A DNA stretch of 9,129 nt from an uncultured Blautia sp. GTDB taxonomy: Bacteria > Bacillota > Clostridia > Lachnospirales > Lachnospiraceae. The notes under the pieces are model-generated. The model saw only the letters and a list, made by a program, of their open reading frames with translations, had not been told where the DNA came from and did no database searches. Positions 1-6,352 of the stretch are shown here, one piece after another. Position numbers and translations under genes: made by a program. The stretch lies in assembly GCA_900765525.1 (NCBI GenBank), contig CAAFRY010000064.1, positions 1-9,129 of the forward strand, read 5' to 3'. The first letter of the stretch is position 1. Each line of letters opens with the position of its first letter.

Positions 1-70
1 CGTCAATCGACGTAGCCACCGCTACGCCTCATTCCTCCGCCTTGCAGAATGAAAATTCATTCTACGTCAT
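1..70. repeat. Structured intergenic element with nested inverted repeats, possibly a dispersed repeat
   Basis: This non-coding stretch contains three inverted repeats. CGTAGC (11-16) pairs with GCTACG (21-26) across a four-base loop. AGAATGAA (46-53) pairs perfectly with TTCATTCT (56-63) across two bases. An outer pair, GACGTAG (9-15) and CTACGTC (62-68), encloses both. Nested stems with short terminal inverted repeats are typical of small dispersed intergenic repeats or MITE-like elements. The element is cut by, or starts at, the left window edge, so its full length is unknown. That it is repeated in the genome is an inference; no second copy was seen in this window. Confidence 0.45.
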
Positions 71-146
71 TATGCTGAAAATGAACGTACCAGTATACTA
101 GCAAAAAACCATTTTCCCGTACAGTGATAATCATCAGCTCTTCCCA

Positions 147-158
147 TGACAAATGTCA
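147..158. promoter_or_regulatory. Candidate response-regulator operator dyad upstream of the kinase gene
   Basis: TGACA (147-151) and TGTCA (154-158) form a perfect 5+5 bp dyad around AA. The centre lies about 40 bases before the likely start site of the two-component operon, a position typical of activator sites next to a weak -35 box. NarL/LuxR-type regulators usually bind short dyads of this kind and often control their own operon, so binding by the regulator at 1378-1998 is a reasonable inference. It is not shown by the sequence alone. Confidence 0.4.
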
Positions 159-160
159 CA

Positions 161-189
161 TAGGAAAACCGGGTAAATTATGCTATACT
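161..189 (+). promoter_or_regulatory. Candidate promoter of the two-component operon
   Basis: A -10-like TATACT lies at 184-189, within TTATGCTATACTG; TATGCT at 179-184 is an alternative. At 17-bp spacing the -35 position (161-166, TAGGAA) is poor, so the promoter probably needs an activator; the dyad at 147-158 sits just upstream. A start near 196 would give a leader of about 54 nt before the TTG start codon. Another TATACT at 94-99 has no better -35 box. Confidence 0.35.
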
Positions 190-236
190 GTACTAAGTTT
201 AAACGTGCAAATCCATGGACATTCCGGACACAAGAT

Positions 237-252
237 GGGAGGAATTTTTTTG
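237..252 (+). promoter_or_regulatory. Ribosome binding site deciding a TTG start for the histidine kinase
   Basis: GGGAGGA at 237-243 lies six bases before a TTG at 250-252, an ideal spacing. In-frame upstream starts are a GTG at 124 and an ATG at 235. Neither has a Shine-Dalgarno sequence in front, and the GTG lies upstream of the likely promoter. The ATG at 235 overlaps the ribosome binding site itself. Confidence 0.75.
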
Positions 253-1368
253 ACTTTTCTTTATGATAAATCCCTGCTTCTATGCTATTGCCTGGGGACC
301 TGTTTTTTCCTGGAAGCAGACCCTTTTTATGTGCTTTTTTTCTTTTTGTCAGTAGGGCTTTCTGCAGCCCGCTATGCCTGGGGAATTCCGTTACTCTCTT
401 GCAAACGTCAAAGCATATTCTTTTTCCTCCTGGCATTATACGAATTCAGCATCCTGCTTTTTCCCAGAGCTATGGGATTTCTTCCCTTACTGGCCTACGA
501 CTGCTTGGATGACACCTCTCCTGGTTTCAGAAAAAGCTGGAGACTTTTACTTCCGGGAGGATTGATTTTAACAGGGCTATACCAGTATCCTCTCTCTTAC
601 CTTTATTATCTGGAAGCAGGGGTCGTACTTGCAGGAATTCTTTACTATAAAACCTCTGCCTTGGAAATCCTGAGACAAAAATACAAAAAAGTCCGGGACG
701 ACAGCACGGAACAGAACCTTTCTCTTCAAGAAAAAAACAGGGTGCTTCTGGAAAAACAAGATTATGAAATCTATGCAGCCACCCTAAAGGAACGGAACCG
801 CATTGCCCGGGAGATTCATGACAATGTAGGACACATGCTTTCCCGTTCCATCCTTATGGTGGGCGCACTGAGAACCATTTCCGGGGAATCTGCTATGGAC
901 ACCTCCCTGGTTCAGTTGGAACAAACTTTGAACCAGGCTATGAATAATATCCGTGAAAGTGTTCACGACCTGCATGATGAGTCTATCAATCTCCGGGAGG
1001 CTGCCGCCTCCTGTGTTGAAGATTTTCACTATTGTCCTGTGTCAATGGAATACGATATGGGGCAGCAGGTGCCGGTTCCTGTAAAGTACTGCCTTCTCTC
1101 TATTTTGAAGGAGGCCTTGTCCAATATAGCCCGGCACAGCCAGGCCACGGAAGCCCGGATAATCATGCGGGAGCACCCTGCCATGTACCAGCTGATTATC
1201 CGGGACAACGGCAGCGGAGGCTCTGCTGCCTGCCGGGAGGGCATAGGTCTGTCCAACATGGAGGAAAGGGTACGGATTCTAAACGGAACCATCCGTTTTC
1301 AAAGAAAAGAGGGATTCCAGATTTTTATCACTATACCCAAGCCAGAATTAAAAGATTCTTTTTCTTAG
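250..1368 (+). CDS. Membrane-bound sensor histidine kinase, NarL-partner type (HisKA_3)
   Basis: This is the sensor kinase of a two-component system, 372 residues from the TTG start. Residues 1-133 are very hydrophobic and suggest about five or six short membrane segments with little extracellular sequence, so the signal is probably sensed in or at the membrane. A charged helical linker (about 136-182, likely coiled coil) leads to the HisKA_3 dimerisation domain with the phospho-acceptor His190 in REIHDNVGH. The ATPase domain shows an N-box-like KEALSNIARHS (287-297), DNGSGG (319-324) and GIGLSNMEERV (331-341). The layout matches the DesK/LiaS/YdfH class, which pairs with LuxR-type regulators. 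The TAG stop overlaps the ribosome binding site of the regulator gene, so the two are co-transcribed and probably coupled. The signal cannot be read from the sequence, and no transporter directly adjoins the pair, unlike many relatives. Confidence 0.93.
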   Translation: MTFLYDKSLLLCYCLGTCFFLEADPFYVLFFFLSVGLSAARYAWGIPLLSCKRQSIFFFLLALYEFSILLFPRAMGFLPLLAYDCLDDTSPGFRKSWRLLLPGGLILTGLYQYPLSYLYYLEAGVVLAGILYYKTSALEILRQKYKKVRDDSTEQNLSLQEKNRVLLEKQDYEIYAATLKERNRIAREIHDNVGHMLSRSILMVGALRTISGESAMDTSLVQLEQTLNQAMNNIRESVHDLHDESINLREAAASCVEDFHYCPVSMEYDMGQQVPVPVKYCLLSILKEALSNIARHSQATEARIIMREHPAMYQLIIRDNGSGGSAACREGIGLSNMEERVRILNGTIRFQRKEGFQIFITIPKPELKDSFS

Positions 1369-1377
1369 GAGGCATAT

Positions 1378-1998
1378 ATGCGCATATTGATTGTTGACGA
1401 TGATTTTCTTATTACCACTGCATTGAAAACCATTTTAGAAGCAGATTCCCATATTCAAGTCTGCGGCACAGGTAAAAGCGGACGTGAGGCTGTAGCACTC
1501 TACGATACTCTGAGTCCGGATATTCTGCTGATGGACATCCGCATGAAGGATATGGACGGCCTGTCTGCTGCCAGTCAAATCCTCTCTCGCCATCCTGAAG
1601 CTAAAATATTGCTGCTGACTACTTTTTTGGATGACGAATACATTATCCGTGCACTGCGGCTGGGAGCTAAGGGTTATCTGTTAAAGCAAGATTACGCCAG
1701 TATTGCTCCTTCCTTAAAAGCCGTATATTCCGGACAAAGCGTCTATGGCAGTGAAATCACCGCCAAACTGCCTCATCTGCTGGCAGGACAAAAAAGCTTT
1801 TCTTGGAAGGATTATGCTATCACGGACCGGGAGCTGGAAATCATCTCTCTGGTGGCAAAAGGCCTCAGCAACAAGGAAATTGCAGGTCAAATGTATTTAA
1901 GCGAAGGTACGGTGCGAAATTACCTCAGCACTGTTCTGGATAAGCTCCAGCTTCGTGACAGAACCCAGCTTGCTGTGTTTTATTTGGAAAACAATTGA
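1378..1998 (+). CDS. NarL/FixJ (LuxR-type) DNA-binding response regulator
   Basis: This 206-residue cytoplasmic transcription factor is the partner of the kinase just upstream. The receiver domain (1-118) has the acidic cluster Asp7-Asp9, phospho-acceptor Asp53 in LLMDIRM, the switch Thr81/Thr82 and Lys103 in GYLLK. The C-terminal LuxR helix-turn-helix (about 144-196) runs from TDRELEII through GLSNKEIA to SEGTVRNYLSTVLDKL, a strong family match. AGGAGG at 1367-1372 lies five bases before the ATG and overlaps the kinase stop, leaving a 9-bp gap. Likely targets are its own operon, through the dyad at 147-158, and possibly the ammonium channel gene downstream; both are inferences. A consensus promoter for the next gene starts 10 bp after the stop. 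Confidence 0.95.
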   Translation: MRILIVDDDFLITTALKTILEADSHIQVCGTGKSGREAVALYDTLSPDILLMDIRMKDMDGLSAASQILSRHPEAKILLLTTFLDDEYIIRALRLGAKGYLLKQDYASIAPSLKAVYSGQSVYGSEITAKLPHLLAGQKSFSWKDYAITDRELEIISLVAKGLSNKEIAGQMYLSEGTVRNYLSTVLDKLQLRDRTQLAVFYLENN

Positions 1999-2007
1999 AT
2001 TTTTTTC

Positions 2008-2035
2008 TTGACAAACTATTTTTTTTGATTATAAT
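2008..2035 (+). promoter_or_regulatory. Near-consensus sigma-A promoter for the ammonium channel gene
   Basis: A perfect TTGACA (2008-2013) and a perfect TATAAT (2030-2035) are separated by 16 bp of AT-rich sequence. Transcription should start near 2042, leaving a leader of about 143 nt before the ATG at 2185. The promoter lies upstream of the terminator hairpin at 2046-2077, so transcripts from it must pass that terminator to reach the gene. No other convincing promoter was seen between 2077 and 2185. Confidence 0.8.
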
Positions 2036-2045
2036 GAATTACATC

Positions 2046-2077
2046 AAAAGCGCCGTGGCTTACACATGGCGCTTTTT
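2046..2077 (+). terminator. Intrinsic terminator, possibly an attenuator in the amt leader
   Basis: AAAAGCGCC (2046-2054) pairs with GGCGCTTTT (2068-2076). The stem extends by GTG against CAT, with one G-U pair, to give about 12 bp around a seven-base loop, followed by a run of five T (2073-2077). It can end the two-component transcript arriving from the left. Because the promoter at 2008-2035 would start RNA about four bases before the hairpin, it may also act as an attenuator. An ANTAR-type target, known for clostridial nitrogen genes, was considered, but the expected hexaloop is not evident. Confidence 0.8.
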
Positions 2078-2080
2078 GAC

Positions 2081-2092
2081 TTTTCCGGAAAA
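2081..2092. repeat. Perfect 12-bp palindrome in the amt leader
   Basis: TTTTCCGGAAAA is a perfect palindrome lying four bases after the terminator T-run and about 40 bases after the predicted transcription start. It could be a protein-binding site acting as a downstream operator, or simply an extra weak stem. With no loop bases it would fold poorly as a single RNA hairpin, which slightly favours a DNA-level role. Function is unknown. Confidence 0.4.
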
Positions 2093-2098
2093 CATTCT

Positions 2099-2154
2099 GC
2101 ACAAAAGGGTGCATGGCCTGTCAGGTACCGGACAGCCCATGCCCCCTTTTGTGC
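2099..2154 (+). promoter_or_regulatory. Long leader RNA hairpin upstream of the amt start
   Basis: The transcript can form one long stem. GCACAAAAGGG (2099-2109) pairs with CCCTTTTGTGC (2144-2154), GCATGG (2111-2116) with CCATGC (2137-2142), and CTGTC (2118-2122) with GACAG (2131-2135). That is 22 base pairs interrupted by two single mismatches (T2110/C2143 and C2117/C2136). The eight-base loop AGGTACCG (2123-2130) contains self-complementary GGTACC. No T-run follows, so it is not an ordinary terminator. It ends about 15 bases before the ribosome binding site, where it could control translation, stability or protein binding. It does not match a riboswitch class I can recognise. Confidence 0.7.
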
Positions 2155-2184
2155 CATAAACCGAAAACAAGGAGGAAATTGTTT

Positions 2185-3870
2185 ATGGAATATTCAGCAG
2201 TCAACACGATATGGGTTTTAGTAGGCGCAGCCCTTGTATTTTTTATGCAGGCCGGCTTTGCCATGGTGGAAACCGGTTTTACCCGGGCCAAAAACGCCGG
2301 AAATATTATCATGAAAAACCTGATGGATTTTGCCATCGGAACCCCGCTGTACTGGCTTCTGGGCTTTGGTATTATGTTTGCAGGCTCCGGAGCTATCATA
2401 GGCGGCTTTGACCCTCTGGTGCAGGGAAATTATTCATCTATACTTCCTGACGGAGTACCCCTTCCTGCATACCTGATTTTTCAAACCGTATTCTGCGCTA
2501 CCGCTGCTACCATTGTATCCGGAGCCATGGCGGAGCGTACCAAATTTGTTTCTTATTGTATTTACAGCGCAGTTATCAGCGCTTTTGTATATCCTATTTC
2601 CGGCCACTGGATTTGGGGCGGAGGCTGGCTGGCCCAGCTGGGATTCCACGATTTTGCAGGCTCCACTGCCGTACATCTCTGCGGCGGTACTGCAGCCCTT
2701 ATAGGCGCCAAGATTCTGGGACCACGAATCGGAAAATACGATAAAAACGGAAAACCCAAGGCTATTTTAGGCCACAGTCTTACCCTGGGCGCCCTTGGTG
2801 TTTTCATCCTCTGGTTCTGTTGGTTCGGCTTCAACGGCTGTTCCACTGTTTCCATGGACAACGACCAGGCTATTTTTTCCGCCGGAAATATTTTTGTTAC
2901 CACCAACCTGGCAGCAGCTACAGCAACCGTGGCAACCATGCTTCTTACCTGGTTCCGCTATAAAAAACCAGATATTTCCATGACCTTAAACGGTTCTCTG
3001 GCCGGTCTGGTGGCTATCACTGCAGGCTGCGATTTAGTAAATCCTGTGGGAGCTTTCTTTATTGGTTTGATTGCTGCTTTTGTAGTGGTATTCGGAATTG
3101 AATTTATTGATAAGGTGTGCAAAATTGATGACCCGGTTGGTGCCATTGGTGTCCACGGCCTTTGCGGAGCCACAGGAACCCTGCTGACAGGTCTGTTCGC
3201 CACAGAGGACGGTCTGTTCTACGGCGGCGGCATCAAATTCTTTCTCATCCAGCTTCTGGGCGTGGTAGCCATGATTGCCTGGGTAACTGTCACCATGGTG
3301 ATTACCTTCCAGGTTATCAAACACACCGTAGGACTTCGGGCCAGTGTAGAAGAAGAGACAAAAGGCCTGGATGTAACAGAGCATAATCTGGCAAGTTCTT
3401 ATGCAGACTTTATGCCTATGGTGCTTACCGGTAAATCTTCTGCAAAAAAAGTTCCTTTAGAGAAGGCTGTCACAGTGGAACACTATCCTTCTGCCAAGCC
3501 TTCCTCTACAAAAGCCAAACTCAGCAAGATTGTGCTGGTATTTAACCAGTCTCATTTTGTAGAACTGAAAGAAGCTTTGGCAGCTCTGGGAATCTCCGGC
3601 ATGACCATCACCCAGGTTATGGGCTTCGGTACCCAGAAGGGCCATATTAACTATTACCGTGGTGTTGAGATTGAGGAGGTAGCTCTCCTTCCTAAAATCA
3701 AACTGGAGGTAGTGGTAAGCAAGGTGCCTGTGGCCCAGGTTATTGATACCGCTAAGAGGGTACTGTATACCGGAAACATCGGAGACGGAAAAATATTCGT
3801 GTACGACGTAGAAAACGTAGTGAAAGTCCGCACCGGTGAAGAAGGGTATGATGCGCTGCAGGGTGAGTAA
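2185..3870 (+). CDS. amt: Ammonium channel (Amt/MEP/Rh) with fused C-terminal PII (GlnK-like) domain
   Basis: This 561-residue membrane protein should import ammonium and carry its own inhibitor. The start is the ATG at 2185, nine bases after AAGGAGG (2169-2175); an in-frame ATG at 2113 lies inside the leader hairpin. Residues 7-380 form the Amt core of about 11 helices, with the typical METGFTRAKNAGNI near the N-terminus, pore histidines His164 (TAVHLCGG) and His324 (GVHGLCG), and the conserved Asp156. The cytoplasmic tail has the Amt motif SSYADF (404-409), then a linker to about residue 445. Residues 446-558 are a complete PII domain: GFGTQKGH (480-487), T-loop YYRGVEIEE (490-498), B-loop TGNIGDGKIFV (529-539) and RTGEEG. 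Aligned with E. coli GlnB, Gln39, Lys40, Tyr46 and the pore-plugging Arg47 are kept (484, 485, 491, 492). The uridylylated Tyr51 is Ile496. The PII domain is therefore expected to respond to ATP/ADP and 2-oxoglutarate but not to uridylylation. Confidence 0.96.
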   Translation: MEYSAVNTIWVLVGAALVFFMQAGFAMVETGFTRAKNAGNIIMKNLMDFAIGTPLYWLLGFGIMFAGSGAIIGGFDPLVQGNYSSILPDGVPLPAYLIFQTVFCATAATIVSGAMAERTKFVSYCIYSAVISAFVYPISGHWIWGGGWLAQLGFHDFAGSTAVHLCGGTAALIGAKILGPRIGKYDKNGKPKAILGHSLTLGALGVFILWFCWFGFNGCSTVSMDNDQAIFSAGNIFVTTNLAAATATVATMLLTWFRYKKPDISMTLNGSLAGLVAITAGCDLVNPVGAFFIGLIAAFVVVFGIEFIDKVCKIDDPVGAIGVHGLCGATGTLLTGLFATEDGLFYGGGIKFFLIQLLGVVAMIAWVTVTMVITFQVIKHTVGLRASVEEETKGLDVTEHNLASSYADFMPMVLTGKSSAKKVPLEKAVTVEHYPSAKPSSTKAKLSKIVLVFNQSHFVELKEALAALGISGMTITQVMGFGTQKGHINYYRGVEIEEVALLPKIKLEVVVSKVPVAQVIDTAKRVLYTGNIGDGKIFVYDVENVVKVRTGEEGYDALQGE

Positions 3871-3877
3871 GTAATCG

Positions 3878-3920
3878 AAAACAGCGGTGCCTGGATAAAG
3901 TTCCAGACACCGCTGTTTTT
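3878..3920. terminator. Bidirectional intrinsic terminator between the two convergent blocks
   Basis: AAAACAGCGGTG (3878-3889) pairs perfectly with CACCGCTGTTTT (3908-3919). After one mismatch, CTGGA (3891-3895) pairs with TCCAG (3902-3906) around a six-base loop. Plus-strand RNA ends in five U and minus-strand RNA in four U. It sits eight bases after the amt stop and touches the stop codon of the converging AraM-type gene, so it should end both transcription units. Confidence 0.9.
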
Positions 3921-5253
3921 ATGTGTAAAGTTGCTGAATAACTTGTTCTGACATCTCCTGCTGAATCCCTAAATCATATAATAACTGGAGAAGTCCAAAA
4001 CGATTTCTCAATTCTTTTGCATAGCATATGCTTCTTTTCAGCATTTCCTCTGAAACACCAATTTGCCGGGGAAAACAAGGCGCATTTATACCTTGTAAAA
4101 TTTTTATTATCTGTCCCGGTAAAGGAAGATTCTCAATAATTTTCATTATTTCTTTCTCACATTTCTGCAAAGCTTCCCTTCTTGCCGCCACATTTTTATC
4201 AGAATTTTTTCCTGTCTTTGCTTCTAACTCTATCACCCCTTCAGCTGCCGGGCCATAAACCATCCTGATTTCTTCTTTCCAATCCTCTACCTGAAATTTC
4301 ACCGGTCTATTAGATAAGAACTGCTTTTTACCTAAGTTTTTATAAAGATACAATGATATGACAGTCCCTATGCCTACTTTAGTACCGTGTAAAAAATCCT
4401 GCCGGCCTTCCAGCAAAGCCATCATTTCCCAGTAATGTGAAATATGATGTTCACTTCCGGATGCAGGTCTTGAATTTCCTACATAGCTCATAGCAATTCC
4501 TGTTAAAATCAAACCATTTGTTATGGCTTCAATAGCTGCCGGGTCTCTCTGCATAGCATTTCCTGCTTTTGAAACAACATCTTCCACAGACCTTTGTACA
4601 AGTTCCATGACTTCTTTACAAATATATTCTCCTGTCACCAGATGGGCAATTTCCCAATCTGCAAGGCACACATACTTGCCAATCATATCCCCTATTCCTG
4701 CCGCAATCATATTTAAAGGCGCATGAGAAATAATATCTAAATCAGCAATTATACTTTTAGGCGGCTTCACATTATATGTTGTTTTCAAATGGTTGATAAT
4801 AAGAGGCGCCCCCGATGAGGCATACCCATCCATAGATGGTGCGGTGGCTACAATCATATAATCCAGTTTCATCTTAAAACTGACAAATTTACACAAATCA
4901 TTAATGGTTCCGCTGCCAATCCCTATAATAAACTCTGCCTTATCTGAGATTTCTGTAAGAAGGTATGCCACTGCCTTTTCATCCGGAACTAATTCTTGGT
5001 CTTTAAAAATTACTATATTGTAGTCAATTTTATTTTTATCTAAGGAATCGCAAACCCTTTTTCCGCCTGCCTCCAGAGTATTGGTATCACAGACCAGGCA
5101 TACATGATTATGCCCATATTCCGACAGAATCTGTGGTATCTTTTCAACAGCACCTTGTTCAACCACAATATTTTGAATGTCACATTGGTGCATTCTTCCA
5201 CAATCACAATTATATTGTAAGTTCAGGTATTTATTCCAGTCTATCTTTTTCAT
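3919..5253 (-). CDS. araM: AraM/EgsA-type sn-glycerol-1-phosphate dehydrogenase (iron-containing ADH superfamily)
   Basis: This 444-residue cytoplasmic protein belongs to the family that interconverts sn-glycerol 1-phosphate and dihydroxyacetone phosphate with NAD(P)H and a divalent metal. Visible family marks are the N-terminal CDCGRMH (16-22), the dinucleotide-binding GIGSGTINDLCK (111-122), APSMDGYASSGAP (138-150) and GIGDMIGKYVCLADW (186-200). Likely metal ligands are Asp189, a histidine in SEHHISH (267-273) and His289 in LHGTKVG. It is about 50 residues longer than B. subtilis AraM, mostly in the C-terminal half. The ATG at 5253 follows AGGGGG, 12 bp after the dehydrogenase gene upstream. 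In B. subtilis araM also sits with a CUT1 sugar importer (AraNPQ), like the arrangement here. It could make glycerol 1-phosphate or consume it; a related polyol phosphate substrate is also possible. Family assignment is firm, substrate less so. Confidence 0.88.
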   Translation of the reverse strand: MKKIDWNKYLNLQYNCDCGRMHQCDIQNIVVEQGAVEKIPQILSEYGHNHVCLVCDTNTLEAGGKRVCDSLDKNKIDYNIVIFKDQELVPDEKAVAYLLTEISDKAEFIIGIGSGTINDLCKFVSFKMKLDYMIVATAPSMDGYASSGAPLIINHLKTTYNVKPPKSIIADLDIISHAPLNMIAAGIGDMIGKYVCLADWEIAHLVTGEYICKEVMELVQRSVEDVVSKAGNAMQRDPAAIEAITNGLILTGIAMSYVGNSRPASGSEHHISHYWEMMALLEGRQDFLHGTKVGIGTVISLYLYKNLGKKQFLSNRPVKFQVEDWKEEIRMVYGPAAEGVIELEAKTGKNSDKNVAARREALQKCEKEIMKIIENLPLPGQIIKILQGINAPCFPRQIGVSEEMLKRSICYAKELRNRFGLLQLLYDLGIQQEMSEQVIQQLYT

Positions 5254-5265
5254 GCAATCCCCCTG

Positions 5266-6342
5266 TTAAAATTGAAATGCCACTTTAAAGTCTCCATATT
5301 TTCCTGTGGCATATTCAAAAGCCTTTTCCCACTCTTCTATGGAAAACCATTTAGAAACTACACCATCTGTCTTTAAATTGCCGTTATAAATATTTTCAAT
5401 TACAAAAGGATAGCAGTAAGGACTTAAATGAGAACCCAAAACATCCAGTTCTTTGCGGTCCCCTATAATAGACCAATCCACAGTTACCGGTTCTCCAAAT
5501 ACACTGAATTCTACAAATCGCCCTAATTTTCTAATCATTTTCAGTCCTTGTACTACACTGGATGGGTGTCCTGTTGCTTCTATGTATACATCACATCCGT
5601 ACCCTTCCGTAAGGTTTAAAATTTTTTGAACTGCATCCTCCTCTCCAGGATTTATCACAACATCCGCCCCAAACTCCCTTGCCTTTTCCAGTCGATTATC
5701 AGCCATATCTAAAGAAATCAATTTTGCCGGATTTTTCATTCTGGCGTAAGTGACCATTCCCAATCCCAGGGTACCGGCCCCGGATATAACCACCACGTCT
5801 TCACTCTGTATCTGTGCTCTGTCTACTGCATGCTTTGAACAGCCATAAGGCTCTATCAGCAATGCTTTTTCCAGAGGCAAATCCTCGGGCACCCGGGAAA
5901 TCACCGATGTTTTAGGGTATCTGACATATTCGGCCATTCCACCGTTATTTTGTTTTTGGAAACCAAAAGTTGCATGGGGCTGACACATCCAATATCTTCC
6001 TGATTTGCAAAACCGGCATTCTCCGCAGGGGACGATTTGGTCTGCCGTAATCCGCTCTCCTATTTGATAGCCTTTTACGTTTTCTCCCATTTTAACGATA
6101 TGGCCTAAAAATTCATGTCCCGGAATAAACGGTGTTTGCACCCAAGGATTATCTGTTCCATTTCCCCAAAACATATCTGCGCCATGATAGCATTTTAAAT
6201 CCCCTGCACAAATTCCACACCCTTCTGTTTTGATAATGATGTCATCCGGCCCGCATACAGGTACCGGATAATCCAATTCTAGCCGGTATTCCTTTTTCGA
6301 ATATGCAACTAATGCTTTCATTGTCTTTGGCAATTTACTCAT
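5266..6342 (-). CDS. Zinc-dependent alcohol dehydrogenase of the erythritol/L-threitol dehydrogenase type
   Basis: This 358-residue medium-chain dehydrogenase should oxidise a sugar alcohol to a ketose with NAD. Catalytic zinc ligands appear as Cys45 (GICAGD), the GHE motif His76-Glu77 and Glu164 (LIEP). The structural zinc lobe is complete with Cys106, Cys109, Cys112 and Cys120. The Rossmann motif is GAGTLGLG (188-195), and Asp212 at the end of the next strand favours NAD over NADP. Segments such as MFWG (57-60), FCKSGRYWMC (111-120), GRFVEFSVFG (274-283) and IIGDRKELD (292-300) resemble bacterial erythritol/L-threitol dehydrogenases from memory, closer than sorbitol dehydrogenase. The ATG at 6342 is preferred over the in-frame ATG at 6390, because an AAGGGGG ribosome binding site lies just before it, overlapping the MgtC stop. 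The gap to that gene is 10 bp. The exact polyol is uncertain. Confidence 0.88.
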   Translation of the reverse strand: MSKLPKTMKALVAYSKKEYRLELDYPVPVCGPDDIIIKTEGCGICAGDLKCYHGADMFWGNGTDNPWVQTPFIPGHEFLGHIVKMGENVKGYQIGERITADQIVPCGECRFCKSGRYWMCQPHATFGFQKQNNGGMAEYVRYPKTSVISRVPEDLPLEKALLIEPYGCSKHAVDRAQIQSEDVVVISGAGTLGLGMVTYARMKNPAKLISLDMADNRLEKAREFGADVVINPGEEDAVQKILNLTEGYGCDVYIEATGHPSSVVQGLKMIRKLGRFVEFSVFGEPVTVDWSIIGDRKELDVLGSHLSPYCYPFVIENIYNGNLKTDGVVSKWFSIEEWEKAFEYATGKYGDFKVAFQF

Positions 6343-6352
6343 AAAATCCCCC

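Noticed and set aside
3..32. Nine-codon minus-strand ORF (MRRSGGYVD) after a GGAGG-like sequence
   Set aside because: The spacing between GGAGG and the ATG is only one base, and the sequence is better explained by the inverted repeats of the structured element.
124..249. In-frame extension of the histidine kinase to a GTG at 124 or an ATG at 235
   Set aside because: Neither start has a ribosome binding site, the GTG lies upstream of the likely promoter, and GGGAGGA at 237-243 is ideally placed for the TTG at 250.
2046..2154. ANTAR-responsive two-hairpin antiterminator
   Set aside because: The order of structures is wrong (terminator first, long hairpin second), and the loops (seven and eight bases) do not show the expected hexaloop with A1 and G4.
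2113..2184. Upstream ATG at 2113 as the start of the ammonium channel
   Set aside because: It lies inside the leader hairpin stem, has no ribosome binding site and would add 24 polar residues not typical of Amt; the ATG at 2185 follows AAGGAGG.
2562..2939. 125-residue minus-strand ORF inside the ammonium channel gene
   Set aside because: It is antisense to strongly conserved Amt sequence and has low-complexity Pro/Ala-rich composition typical of a shadow frame.
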